From Muricea muricata (lineage: Eukaryota; Cnidaria; Anthozoa; Malacalcyonacea; Plexauridae): DNA of 64,000 nucleotides. Under the pieces are notes generated by a model. The model saw nothing but the letters and a program-made list of their open reading frames with translations. It did no database searches and was not told the origin of the DNA. The DNA lies in contig OY979717.1 in the NCBI GenBank assembly GCA_963855995.1, positions 30,698,297 to 30,762,296 on the forward strand, written 5' to 3'. This document shows, piece after piece, positions 33,315 through 45,400 of the stretch. The position numbers were made by a program, and so were the translations under genes. Numbering within the stretch: position 1 is the first letter of the stretch; each line of letters begins with the position of its first letter.

Positions 33315-34081
33315 CAGGGTGTATAAAAAAAGTGTACAAATCTGAAATCGCTCTCTGGTTCGCCAAGCGCCTCAATGTACGATGTTTTGTATTAAAATAG
33401 ATTGTTTTGGTACTTATAGTCTAGAATAAACGGAAAAAATGAGAAATTTAAAACTACAATACCCGGGGGGTTTTGTCTTTTACGGCAGTTTAAATATGCC
33501 TTGCGCACAAAACTTAAATGCTCAAAAATAAGTTTGACTTGGTTGATGGAAATTTGTCGGGTGTTATATTGCTGTACAAAATTCCAGAAAATTTGCTCGA
33601 GTCTAAGCCGTTCAAAGCGTCGCGCGAACTTCCATATTTCTAGCAAAATTAGCTTGGTGCATGTTTAATTTGTGTATTAACTTAATTTGCATACAACTCC
33701 CAAGGGACATTTTAATTAATTAAACATTTCTTCAGAAAAATGATTCTTATTGAGAAAAATATACGTTCGCATGACGTTTTGAATGGCTTAAAATGAATCA
33801 AATTTCTTAAAATTTTGAACAGCCATATAACACCAAACATATTTTCTACCTACCAACTCAAAATTACTTTTAAGCCTTTAAATTTCGTGCGCAAGCCATT
33901 TTTAATGTGTTTCAAAATGCCCACACCCCTGGGTTTGAAACATTTAAATTTCAGAATATTTTCATTTATTCTACACGGTAAGTACCCAAGCAATGTACAT
34001 TAATAAAAAACTTCATACTTCAAGCCGCTTCGCGAGATTGAGAGCCGTTTCAAAATTGTCTACTTTTTTTTATACACCCTG
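33315..34081. mobile_element. foldback MITE, 767 bp, CAGGGTGTATAAAAA termini
   Basis: Left end CAGGGTGTATAAAAAAAGT and right end ACTTTTTTTTATACACCCTG are inverted. TATA flanks both sides (33311-33314 and 34082-34085). The two halves are diverged inverted copies of each other along nearly their whole length (about 380 bp each). Confidence 0.85.
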
Positions 34082-34085
34082 TATA

Positions 34086-34470
34086 CATATCAAATGTCAT
34101 CTAGGACCAACTGAAATTGCAACTGAGAAATTCGCCATATGGCATGAAAATAGAAGAACTCCTACAATTGGCTGAACAGTATGAAAGAGGCAGATTTACA
34201 TACTGGCGATCTGAAGAAAGGAGGAGGATAAAGAAAAAACATACTTTGTTATAAGAACCAGTGTTGTAGTGTATATATTGTACTGTATTTGTGTTGTGTT
34301 GTATTGTATCATATGGTATTGTATTGTATTGTATTGTATTGATAGAACGCTGAAGTTTTCTTCAATCACAAAAAAGTATTTCTTCTTAGATGCAAATAAA
34401 ATTGCTCCTCTGACTTAATCTAATTTTTAATGCAAGTATTGTGATGAGTGGCGAAAATTTACACAGTCAG
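34086..34470. other. no gene; short (GTATT)n run
   Basis: GTATT repeats at about 34310-34340. Otherwise nothing recognised. Confidence 0.5.
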
Positions 34471-34624
34471 GCCAGGCCCAGGCCCAGGCCCAGGCCAGGC
34501 CAGGCCAGGCCAGGCCAGGCCAGGCCAGGCCAGGCCAGGCCAGGCCAGGCCAGGCCAGGCCAGGCCAGGCCAGGCCAGGCCAGGCCAGGCCAGGCCAGGC
34601 CAGGCCAGGCCAGGCCAGGCCAGC
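34471..34624. repeat. (GGCCA)n array, about 154 bp
   Basis: Pentanucleotide array, initially GGCCCA variants, then perfect GGCCA. The A-R-P-G-Q ORFs through it are translation of the repeat. Confidence 0.96.
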
Positions 34625-37257
34625 CAGTCAGTCATAGTGTAAACTCCGGGGGGTTGTGCAAATTTCGAACACGTTGCTTAAATGTTATTCTTACAAGGTT
34701 TTAATCAAAATTACTTGCATTTACCAGAGTTTAGTTATACACCAGTGTCTGTTGTTGTTCGTGCCGATGGGAAAGATAGTTAAATAAGCATTATGACATC
34801 TAATGAGACTAATAGTTGTATTGCACATGTACATAAACAGTGTTGCCAAACACCCCCGGAATCTCATTTATTCGACTAAGCACGTGTATAATTCGCAGCG
34901 CTATATAGTCTTTACATGTAGGTCTCTAGGAGTGGGTCGCAAACATGAGCGTATTCCTATGACAATAAGAACACTATTTTAACCGGCATTGAAAGAATTT
35001 CAGTCTAGTTCCGTAAATTACTCTAAATGTATCGCCGTAGTTTTATCTACATTTTGGCAAAGCTTCATGCGAAAATAATAAAGAGCAAACAAAATACTGC
35101 GAAATCTTTCGCGTATAATAATGTAGCGGGCGCTTGCCGACTGCTCATCGTTAGTGCGAACGTACACATACATCTGTATATTCAAAAATTTTATCATATA
35201 TTCGGCTATTCCATTCGATGCAAAATCTGCTTATATTATTTCTTCTTATATCTTCTTATATTATTTTAAGAAGATTTTAATTTGGATGAAAATTCTTTTT
35301 AAATTTTCTTTTAAAATAAACATTAAATAAAAATGTTTTTCTCATCTCAATTTCTCAAGTTTGTATTAAACTCATAGTAATTTTCTATCTGCCATTTTAA
35401 AATGGAAGTGGACAATGACTAAAAAATAGTTCTTCAAGATTTCGGACGACCCCTGTTACTCGTACATTTTAGGTTTTAAGACATAACAAATAAACAGTAA
35501 ATTCATTAGTGTGTAAGTTTTTTTATACAATAAGTTTTCAAAAGGGATTTCTAGTTGTCAATGTCACAATTTCCGTTGTTAGGTTAGGATAATAGGATAA
35601 AGGTTCGATGTAAATTGATGACGTCATCACATTCTTGTTTTTTAAGTCAAAAATCTTCATACAGGTATATTGTCTTAAATCTTCTTATAATGATTATAAG
35701 AATTAAGAAGATTTTTGTTTTGAAAAAATCTTATAATCATTCCTGCCTACAACGCGATGAAATTGTATTTTTACACATTAAATTCAAAAGGCTTGACTTG
35801 AAACGCTTTGAAATTTTCAAAAATATACCTTCTACTTGCAAACCACAGTTTTCAGATTTATTGTTCTGTATGTATTGTATTCATTGTTTCTATTTGTGTC
35901 AGTTTTTTATACATTTGTCAGACTTCTGAAACTTTGCACTATCCTTGGATCCCTAGCTGCTAATTTTAGACTCAACATTCTCATGTTTTTGTTACATGCA
36001 ATGTCGTACAATGGGTTGGTTGTAGACCATACAAGAACTTGTTTACAAGGCACTGATGTCTGGTGTACACAAGCCCTTGTAAACACACATCATGCCCAAT
36101 GCACAATCTTTTAAACCAGCCTGAATGCCATTCATAGTACATGGTTTTTTAGGGGTGGTATAGTAAACCTAGGAATGGATATTATAAATAATAATAGTAG
36201 AAAGCAAAGATACTAGCCAGTGGTAACAGATAACAATAGAATGAAATACTGGTATCTGGTATCATGGTTTCTTGAAAGCCATGATGATAATTTACAAATA
36301 ATACTAGTGTCATAGCTAGTTTTTGATGAAATAATTTAGCAAGTGCTCCAAGTTATTCATTCAATATTCGCAGTTGCTTGCTACTATCCTCCAAATTCCA
36401 TTCCTGGTATTGAAAAGGCATAAAAACATTACGATTGTATTCTGCCTCTGTTTAGCTTTTTGGCATCAGCAGCTGTTTGAACATCCAAGATGCCAGTTTC
36501 CACGATGTGGCCGCCAAGATATGTGGACTCTTGGGAATCAACTTTAACAGTTCTTACCTGGTCATACATAATCATGGACACCACATACAACAAACAGGAG
36601 GGTATATACAAAGTTAGCCTTGCAACTACTTATTAATGATGTATGTAAGTCGGAAGCTCTTTAACCTATTATTATAAACTCATTAGACTATATTCTTCTG
36701 TTTTTCGTCAGTTTTTAATTTTCCCGTAATAGCCTTCTTCATCCTAAAAGCAGGCGGTGATATTTGATTTTTCCGGGGGAAATGCGGAGTTGAAGGTTAT
36801 TACGAAAAATAATAACCTTTTACTGGGTTATTACGGAAAATAATAACCTCAGAAAACTCCACGTTCAAAATCAGCTTATTACAACAAAACTCGCTCAACG
36901 TATATTTCAACTCTTTCAAAATTTAGATCTTAATTGCCCACGTATTAAACCATCTTCAAATGAACAGAGTATCCAGTACATAGATTGTACCGTTATGTAA
37001 AGCAAACCAATCCATGCAGTGAGTCCTAACTTCAAATAGTGATATGGAAAAATTGAGCTGGGCCGGCTTTATCACGTTCTGTAAAGTCATCGGAAAGCAG
37101 CGAATACACTTTGAGCCATAGTCGCCCTATTTGAACGCCAAACTTCGACGGCTCTTACCGCCTATGCATTCGTCTTTGTAACGAGTTGGTAAAGGAACAG
37201 ACGGTATAATAATTCGTTTATCAATCTGAGTCAATCAAATCTGTCCTTAGTTTAATA
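34625..37257. other. no gene recognised
   Basis: AT-rich with short inverted motifs: 35679-35716 (AATCTTCTTATAAT and mirror) and 36795-36850 (repeated GGTTATTACG and AAATAATAACC). On the minus strand 36429-36545 is an open stretch (TYLGGHIVETGILDVQTAAD) I do not recognise. Confidence 0.35.
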
Positions 37258-37560
37258 TACACTGCAAAAAATCCTTGCGTAAAAGTTAGGCTACTCAAAA
37301 CGCCAGTAAGAAACTGCGTTAATTCACAGTGACACAGAATATTTGAGTAACTTTTTCGCTAATGTTAGAGTAAAACTTACTCAAAATTTGAGTAAACCGC
37401 AATGCGTTCACAGTGACACCTAAAACGTGCGTAAAAAGTATAAGTTACTCAACTTGAGTAAAACGTAAGTGTTACGCAATCTGTTTGAGTAAACTTGTAC
37501 TCAAAAAGGTTGCGTAAAACAAAGGCTTCACGCAGTGTTGCACGTAAAACTTAACTTAAA
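37258..37560. repeat. ACACTGCAAAAAAT repeat with multiple TTACTCAAA/TTTGAGTAA motifs
   Basis: Starts ACACTGCAAAAAATCC and contains many GAGTAA/TTACTC motifs and three GTTCACAGTGACAC-like words. Same family as 3780-3912 in opposite orientation. The right end is uncertain (near CACGCAGTG). Confidence 0.5.
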
Positions 37561-37933
37561 GGCGCTATTTCACATAAGCATACTTTTTGATTCGCAAGCT
37601 TAATAGCCAGGCAGCCCATGACATAACTTCACACATAGTATGTTCTAAAGCGAATAGTATAGTATAGATAGGCATCGACAGTAAATCCCGCGCAAGATTA
37701 AAAACAATTCACACAGTGCAAGTGGTCAGATAAAAAGAATATATTACGGTGTAAGTACGTTAGATCAATATACATGCAGTAAGGATGTGTTCATAAGTTC
37801 ATTGACTTTATGTACTGATATGTAAGATATGGTCTTTCCAAATTGTAAAATATCTTGATAGCACCCCCCCTGCCAAGGCTTCCGAATATTCTAGGTATGA
37901 TCTACTGTATTCTATTTAACATTTTTATGTCTA

Positions 37934-37981
37934 TTATTTAGGAGAATCAGATTGTAGAGACAATCTGATTCTCCTAAATAA
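37934..37981. repeat. perfect hairpin, 22-bp arms, 4-nt loop
   Basis: TTATTTAGGAGAATCAGATT plus GT, loop AGAG, then the exact reverse complement. No mismatches. No T-run follows that would make it a terminator-like signal. Confidence 0.9.
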
Positions 37982-38230
37982 CACCCCTTAAATCTCCAAT
38001 AGGCAGTATTTTGCAGGTTCTACAGAACACTGACTGCTCCTGATGACCATATGTACTGTACTTGATCAATATATATGATCGCCATGAACATACTCCCTGC
38101 CAAATTATGCTAGATTCCTCTCAGAGAATATAAACGCGCCATCATACATTAGAGCAAAATGCTTTCAGATGGACTGCAATATATGCAGTGAAGATGATTA
38201 CATGCTAGAATTTATTAAGTACACTCTTAC

Positions 38231-38325
38231 CGAGATAAACCAAACAAACTCTTCTTGGTTGGCCTTACTCCTTTTTTGAGGCAAGAGGAAGGGCAACAAC
38301 ACCAGGGAAACTTCAGCAAGTTCAT
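38231..38325 (-). CDS. possible further exon of SAMD3-like gene
   Basis: Flanked by TTTTATAG acceptor and CTCG|GTAAGA donor on the minus strand. One frame reads ELAEVSLVLLPFLLPQKRSK, plausible for this family. Phase 0 from the preceding exon would instead read a Cys-rich frame, so the join is unresolved. Confidence 0.3.
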
Positions 38326-38774
38326 CTATAAAATACACACGAAACAAATATGTACGTGAGTAATTGTGTGACAGTGAAAAATGGACTTAAAGCTCTAATA
38401 TATGCATTGCACAACCTCATACCCAGGGCATTTTCTTGGGGAGAGAAAAATCCTGGTATGGACGACACCCCCGGATTTTGGGTCATTCAAAATATATTGT
38501 TATATTACAGGTCACGAATACCAAAAGAATGTTTTTGTCGTGTCTTTATTCTGCAATTGATGAAATAATCTCAAGCCCAAGCTATTTTACCCAAAATCTG
38601 GGGTCACGTCATCAGTCTATACGACTCCCTGAAAAAATATCGGGTATTTCACTCCCTGAGAAAATATCGTGGGTACAAGGGTGTACATTGCAAGATTATA
38701 TCGAAAACACTTCTAAGGATTATTTCAAGTATCCCTAGTTTTTTCAAGAGCATCTACTAAAGTAGGTAACTTAC

Positions 38775-38969
38775 TTTCAGAAGGCTCATCGACACTTTTT
38801 CAGTTGGATCGGACTCCAGTAAATCCAAAAACCTTTTCGTTTCATTTTTGAATGTGCTATTTCCTCGTGCTGCGCGAATTATGCTAGCTGCCACTTGTCT
38901 CACGTTGTGGGTAAATGTCTCGGCGACAACGGACGTTACCATCAGCAGATGCTGAAATTCTGCAATGAT
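38775..38969 (-). CDS. SAMD3-like gene exon (FLDLLESDPTEK)
   Basis: Acceptor GATTTAG, donor CTGAAA|GTAAGT, 195 nt in phase 0. It follows the VSE of the upstream exon to read VSEIIAEFQHLL, then VRQVAASIIRAARGNSTFKN and LDLLESDPTEK. VSE-x-x-x-EF is the strongest family mark. Function of the family is unknown. Confidence 0.6.
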
Positions 38970-39151
38970 CTAAATCAAGAAAACAATAAATACAAGCATT
39001 GTGAACATCTGATTTAAACTAGCCCTGCATTAGTATTTAGAACTTTCTCATTTTAAATTACTAAGAAATCTTTAATTCGCCAATTAAACATACATCGTTT
39101 TCATATATAGGGTTCTCTTATTTAATATATGTGAATTTAAAAAATTCTTAC

Positions 39152-39525
39152 CTCCGAGACGCGAAACAGCGCTGGGTACTCTTCCTTTATTTCCTTGATG
39201 GACCTTTTCTCGTTTACCATCTTTCTCCGATCAGGAAATGTCACCAGCATTCTCCTTGCTATTTTGCCCTCATCTGGTGACTGTTTTAAGATTTCACTTT
39301 TCAGAAACTGTTTATGAATACTCATGGTGGTTTCATCTTTACCTTGTGGAAAAGGCGGTTCCCAGTTTAAATCCCCTCTTTTGACCTTCTTTGGCAAGGT
39401 TGTGGGCGTTGTACCCCCTTCGACTGCGACAGACCGTTTCAACTTTTGGGCTTCACTTCTGGGTTCTCAGTTAACCTTCTTCTTTGATTTCGAAATTTTT
39501 GGTATAACTGGGCAACCCAAGAATC
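39152..39525 (-). CDS. SAMD3-like gene exon with apparent frameshift
   Basis: Acceptor TTCAG and donor GGAG|GTAAGA. The 5' part reads DSWVAQLYQKFRNQRRRLTE, continuing SGY of the upstream exon. The 3' part reads IARRMLVTFPDRRKMVNEKR and YPALFRVSE. The two parts are in different frames: the exon is 374 nt where a multiple of three is needed, and the 5' frame meets TGA near 39442. Either one base is lost or two gained (allele, pseudogene or assembly error), or a small unrecognised intron exists. Similar uncharacterised proteins are annotated SAMD3-like in fish and cnidarians (from memory). Confidence 0.55.
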
Positions 39526-39555
39526 CTGAAAAATATATGATGACTACAATTAAGG

Positions 39556-39740
39556 GTTAGAGACTGCTGTGAGTGTTTTGTTTACAAATACACGCACGAG
39601 CTGAATGTACAGTGACCGAAAAATTTTGTATACTGCACGAAACCGCCGGGGCCAAGTGCAGTATACAAAATTTTGATTTCATTGTGCATTCAGCAAGTGC
39701 GAGTATTTGTAAACAAAACACGAACTTAACAGTCTCTAAC
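39556..39740. mobile_element. foldback MITE in SAMD3-like intron
   Basis: GTTAGAGACTG...CAGTCTCTAAC ends, with inner inverted blocks GTGTTTTGTTTACAAATAC/GTATTTGTAAACAAAACAC and TTTTGTATACTGCAC/GTGCAGTATACAAAA. About 185 bp with a short centre. Confidence 0.85.
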
Positions 39741-40016
39741 ACATTTAATATATATGATCTGAGTTCACTGGTCGTGCTAGCAAGCAAAAGGTGTACGCTT
39801 TCGCTACCAAAACAAAATAAAACAAATCCGATTTTAAAAACATTATACGTGAAAAAAGTAGAACAAATTTGAAAAATTATAGCGAACAACCTTTACAAGC
39901 TGAGTCAAGCAAATAAACACAACGATACGTCAAAAAATAGCCTGTTAAATAAGCTTTCATGCGAGAGTTCACAGACGAAAAAATGAGAATAATCGGTGTT
40001 TACTAAGTTTAATTAC

Positions 40017-40147
40017 CTCTGACGATAGAAATTCTCAAGATTGTTTTCCTTTTTGGTCTTTATAGTAGAATTCATCGATATTTTCATCAACTTGTTAGCT
40101 TTATCCACTTGTAAATACAGTTTTCTTGACGTTTTACTCCTGGCCAT
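40017..40147 (-). CDS. candidate first exon, function unknown
   Basis: ATG at 40147 opens MARSKTSRKLYLQVDKANKL and stays open for 43 codons, rich in Lys, to a donor AGAG|GTAATT. It lies inside the intron between two SAMD3-like exons on the same strand, so it could be an alternative promoter exon or a chance ORF. Confidence 0.2.
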
Positions 40148-40526
40148 TTTCAATACTGCACACTTTTTGTGCGTTATTGTGATAACGCACTCAAACGACT
40201 CGTTGTTGCCAGGTAACCAAAACACACGTGGTCAATTTTGACCAATCGCGTGCGCGGATTTTGAACAGTGAACGAAGATCATATATTAATTTATATTATT
40301 GCATGTGTATATAACAACAATGTTGTTACCTTTTATATGCTATTCTCACAGTTGTTATAGATTACACTTGAAACGTTGCAGTTAATGTAACCCATTGAAA
40401 GGCAACCCTCTTCCCTTGATGAGTAAAATTTCTGGTTAGACAGTGTAACAGATAACTGAGGTGCATCAGACACATTGCCACCTAAAGGTTTAATAACACA
40501 TCCCTTTTTAGAGTAATAATACTTAC

Positions 40527-40617
40527 ATAGCCACTTCCAACAGTTTTGTCCTTCAGAAAAGGATAATCAAAGATTATGGCCTGGGCAAGTGACTGTATCT
40601 GACTTTTGGTAGGATAC
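40527..40617 (-). CDS. SAMD3-like gene exon (AQAIIFDYPFLKD)
   Basis: Minus-strand exon with acceptor AATAAAG and donor GGCTAT|GTAAGT. Reads YPTKSQIQSLAQAIIFDYPF, then LKDKTVGSGY, joining in phase to DSW of the next exon. The YPT-x(n)-A-x-A-I-x-x-x-YP-x-LKD pattern is the conserved N-terminal part of the family. Confidence 0.6.
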
Positions 40618-42899
40618 CTTTATTCATTTATGTATTATTCTTTACAAGAATTGCAAAGTTTAAAATTGTAAAAATACAACCAAAGTGGCAGTTTTGACAC
40701 TTATTTACTGGGCCTGAGGGAAACAGTATGTTTTGTGTCCTCCAGACAATGTTGTTTCCCAAGGCGAAGCTAAGAGAAACATCTTTGACTAAGGGGTCAC
40801 AAAACATACTGCTTTCCTGAAGCCCTGTAAAGAGGTGCTTCAGTATCATATAAAGTGTTAAAGTGAAAGTAGTGAAAGTTGTAAAGCACTTACGGTAAAA
40901 TATGTAAAGCACTTACAAAGTATATTGAGAAAAGTAATCAGAAATTCTCAGGATGAATGCTTTCCTCAATCTTGGTGTGAAATTCTTTGGATTCTTCGGC
41001 TGCAATGTGCTTGCCAGCTCTGGTCGGAAGGTTTGCATTGAATATTGGGGCAGGTGATGGGGGACTTGACTGTTGAGACAGACTTGCATCTATGTTTGTA
41101 TTTGGCAACAGGGCTGTGCTTTCTGGACAGCTGAGAAGACAACAAAAAAATAAGATAAATAAAAATATTAACACACAATAATCAATTTTGTAGCTTATAT
41201 ATTTAATTGAGCCAAACATAAAAGTGAAATTTCATGACTCTGAAACATAAGCTAGTATAGCAGTTTTAATTGTTCTGATGTGCAAACATTGATTTGAATC
41301 AAACTATTTGCACAAATATTTAGACAGAGGTCTTTTTTGTTGCGATATTTAGTCCAGTTTGCATAGTACTTTAATCATGAATAACACTACATGTTATATT
41401 TACCCACTGCATGGCATGATGTAGGTAAAAAAACCATATGCATACTGATACTAAGTAAAGTGTAAGACAATGGAAGTACTCTTACATGATTTCAAGTTCA
41501 CTATAGCTGCCGAGGAACTACATCGCATTGCCACTAAAACCACCAGCCTCTTTTTTATGCTTTCAATGCCTTCAGGACGTTCAGACGATGACCTACAATC
41601 ATGGAATAATTCCTTGGGACAGTCATGGAAATCTATGCGCGTGATTGGATTAAAAATAAAAAATATGTGACTGAACTCCAACCTATGATCTCGCATTGAT
41701 TTAAATTTTACCCTTTCCCTCTCCCTTACCCCCCCCCCCCCCCATCCCTCCCCCTTACCCCACCGACCAATGTTGGTCCTGTACAGTGTTTTTAGTTGTG
41801 TGGTTGATGTCGTGTTTGATGTCGTTCCCCAGAGCCAACATTGGCAGGTGGGGGAAGGGGAGGGGAGAAAATATAGCGATATTTTTAACGTTAATTTCTA
41901 CTTCTCATGTAGAACAACTGTGTTCTAGTTTGTCCCAAACTAATTATTCCATGATTGTAGCACAGGTATAAGATGCTCAGCTGCTCTCTCTGCTAAGCAC
42001 AACAAGCTTTCCTTATGAACTTCGCTTTCTACATGATCGAAGAAATTAGAAATATAAACAAATTAAAAACAAAATGTAAAAAATGGAAGCAAAAAGTGCC
42101 TGGGTTCTACATATTATTTTTTTAAACTGAGTGTATTTTATAAAATAGGGCTCAAAAACTTAGCAACTAAGGCAAAAAATGCTCCACCACTATCTTGGTG
42201 TTAAAAGTTTCCCAAAATTTTTAAAGTCAAACATAACTTTAAACATAACTATGGCCAGGCATATTTTTATTTTTCAGCTTGCCTCGTGTGGATATACACT
42301 GAGAGTATAAGACCACAAACTTATTCACCTGAGTAGACAAAAGTTTAGGCACATATGTTGCTACATATCTAAGGAATTGTTTAAGCACGTAAAAACAGAA
42401 ATAAGGGTCTGATTACGTGAGCCAAATTGCCCCTGCTAGCCGAGGTGGAACAATTTTACAGATATTGTGGCTTCTATAGTAAATACTACTAAAATGCGAT
42501 TACATGGGAAATAGGTTAACTCATCTAGCTGGGACCCCGCCTGTTGACAACCAAGACAAGGTTGAAAAATCACACACACACGATTTTAATTTTGATAATG
42601 TAACATGAAAATGTAAAAATAGCATATCAGAAAATTAATGTTGTTTTTGTGTGTCAATAAGCGCTTTCAAAGTGAAGCGACTGCTTAGTTTAATATATTA
42701 ACATCGTCGCTTGATATAACATCACTTTCTGCTATTTCTGAGTTATCAGATAAAGTTCTTCGTCACTGTCGTCTTTTAACCAATATTTTAGAGTAAAATG
42801 TTAAAACCTTAAGAATTCTTACTAATTTTCTTTCAAAATTAAAATCCATTATCGTTTATATGATAACTGGTACAATAACTGGATTTTAATGTATATATA
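40618..42899. other. upstream region of SAMD3-like gene, exons unclear
   Basis: Minus-strand open stretches at 40941-41131 (after acceptor TCTTCTCAG; SSPPSPAPIFNANLPTRAGK in one frame) and 41451-41640 could be 5' exons, but frames do not settle. A C-run lies at 41730-41744. The rest shows nothing. Confidence 0.3.
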
Positions 42900-43300
42900 C
42901 ATCGTGCAACAAACTCCTTAGTGAAGGGATTACATAATTTGAAAGCTGAACGAGAAACTGGTTTTCTATCTCAAATATTTGTAAAAGACAAGAAAGATAG
43001 ATCCTACCGATTGGTTTTAAACCTCAAAGGTCTGAACAAAATTATCATGCAGCTATCACACCATTTCAAAATAAATACAGTTCACTTTGGTGGTCAGCTT
43101 AATGCTACCAAATTGTTTTATCGTTAGCACTGATTTTAAGCATGCCTATATACGTTAGTCAGTACAATTATGTGTGAAACACCAAATATGTCTAAAATTC
43201 CATTGGAAAGGAAATTACTAAAGTTTATGCCAATCTATTCTAGCCTTAGATTACAAGGACATTACATTGATGACAAACACAACTAATGTGATAATTAGTA
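42900..43300 (+). pseudogene. DIRS-like reverse transcriptase remnant
   Basis: Reads KDKKDRSYRLVLNLKGLNKI, HHFKINTVHFGGQL, then after a frame change DFKHAYIR, LKFHWKGNYYKFMP and GHYIDDKH. These match RT motifs PKKDGSYR-x-ILNLK, HFKM, D-x-K-x-AY and the YIDD box of DIRS-like or related elements. Stops and deletions throughout. Confidence 0.6.
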
Positions 43301-43733
43301 GGAATTCCCGAATGCTGGGCTTGAAACTGTCATTAAACTGTAACTGAATTTACTTATTAAGCTTTGTGGAAACACCACGTAAACTAAATTAAAAAATTAA
43401 CTGAAATAACTAAATTAACTGAATAATAATTAACGTGGTGACTGAATTATAATTTTGTGTAGCGCCATCCCAGAAAATTGTTTTTATTGGCAATGTCCTG
43501 AAGGTCTTTACCATGTTCTTTACCAAGTAGAGCCATTGTCAGCAAAATACGACAGTAACCTGGGTTCTCCGTGCTTCTGTGCTGCTTGAGTTGTTATAGA
43601 CCCAAGTTAGAAAGAAAATTCCGTAAGTATGACGTGATTTCGAAATTTTCTGTCTGCTATTGTGTACAGGGGATGAATTATTTAGTATAGTAGTTAATAG
43701 TAGTTTAGACTGCTCGGACCACGACCTCTTGAC
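43301..43733. other. no gene recognised
   Basis: Just before the hAT insertion one frame reads SDHDLLTLV, like the SDH end of a LINE endonuclease, so the target may be an old LINE fragment. Weak. Confidence 0.3.
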
Positions 43734-43992
43734 CCTTGTACCAGGGCCGTAGCTAGCAGATTGTTATTGGGGGGGGGGGGGGGTGCCAACCAAAAATTTC
43801 CGAATGAAATTTTTTCCCTTCCTAATTATGCAATACTAATAATATCACAAAATTTTACCAAGTGCATTTAAACAAATATAAAAAAGTAAATATTTTACCA
43901 ATGACACCAATGAATAAATTAAACAAATACAGCAACAGTTTGTACATTTTCACCTACAGGTTCAAACTTAAGCTAAAAATCTTAGCAAATCT

Positions 43993-45400
43993 TTACCTGT
44001 CACCACACTTATACAAGCGCTTGCAAGTCAATACGTCTCTTCGTTTTTGTTGACCACTTGTCGACCAAGCATCTAAGTCAATAGTATCAGTAATATCCTT
44101 TTCGCAACTTAGCAGTATAAGATTAAACAGGCGGTTATCGCTTGTCGAATTTCGCAGAGCAGTTTTAACAATTTTCAACTTGCTAAAAGTTCTTTCATTG
44201 GTTGCCACTGTCACAGGGGCAGTTAATGCAAGCCTGTAAATCCGATTTGTCAGAGGAAAAAGGTGCTTTCTTTTTTCAGCTTCTGCTGCAGCATCTGCCA
44301 ATGACACGATAGTTGCGCCGGTCTCGGTATTTCCTTCAGTAACATTAACTACATTGACGAAAACTTCAAATTCATGATCAGCAGTAAATGCAGCTTGGTC
44401 AGGTGCTTGCTTTGGGAATAGAAAACTACCATTAAGATGTCAGCTGTTGTATCTGCGTTTTCATCCAGACGGTGAGGTCTCCTGCATTGCCGATGGAGTC
44501 TCGAAAATTCACCATGAGCATCTACACCTTTTGAAGATAAAACTTCGATCGAAGCTTGTACTTGATTTGCAATGCTTGCGTCATCCTTTCTGATATCTTC
44601 CAAAGAGGTTATGGTGCCTTTCAATACTTGAATAGCATCAACAATGTTAAAATCTTAAGCCTGTAGCGATTCTGTAAGTACTTTTGTCTTCCAAAGAATG
44701 ATCCTCATAAACATTAAGCAAACTACGAAGTCAACTCGAAGAAGTTTACACGACAGACCAGTTGCAGCGGCTTTCCCCTTCGCATCAACAGAAGCTGTGT
44801 TTGAAATTGTTTCAAGGACATTAAGTACTGCCTCGTACGACATCCACATAGCTCGAAGAGATTCAGCTCTAGCAGTCCATCTTGTAAGCGAAAGGTTTCG
44901 CAATTTCAATGAGTTTTCAACATTCTCAAGTTCATCATTCAAAAGACTGTGTCTCTTTGTACTGCCGGAGAAAAAAGCATACGTTGCTTGTAGTGTGTCG
45001 AATAGCTCTGAAACGATGGGGCTAGCTGCGCAAGCATGTTTATTAATGGTATTTGATCGGTGGCCTTGACATGGGATGTATGGCACTTCTCTACCAAGTT
45101 GCTGGGAGACTTTTGCTTGCATGCAGTTATTGTATTGTCCAGACATACTATTGGTAAAATCATATGACTGGAAGGCAATTCTTGCATTATCTAAGTTTTT
45201 GTTATCAACTGATTTTAAAACAGCGGACGCTTGCCCTTCTCCTGTTTTGTCACGGACTTCTTTTATGTCGATAACACGTTCGCAAACACCGCCGTTGACG
45301 TCGACGTACCTGGAGATGACGCTCATTTGATCTTTTTGACTTACGTCAGGCGTTGTGTCTGCCATTATTGAGAAGGCATCAGCATCGTTGATTTTGTTAT
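43993..45400 (-). pseudogene. hAT transposase catalytic and C-terminal dimerisation part
   Basis: Reads FSIMADTTPDVSQKDQMSVI with the hAT first Asp, IPCQGHRSNTINKHACAA (the C-x-x-H region), LSLTRWTARAESLRAMW and, at the end, ATNERTFSKLKIVKTALRNS, the hAT C-terminal dimerisation motif. An in-frame TAA at 44655-44657 interrupts it and a frameshift lies between 44349 and 44307. Up to the stop the frame from 45365 is open for 236 codons. Confidence 0.85.

Noticed and set aside
34441-34704. ORFs of repeated ARPGQ
   Set aside because: Translation of the (GGCCA)n array.
38350-38738. Overlapping plus-strand ORFs of 72 and 100 codons
   Set aside because: No recognisable motif; they lie in noncoding DNA beside minus-strand exons.
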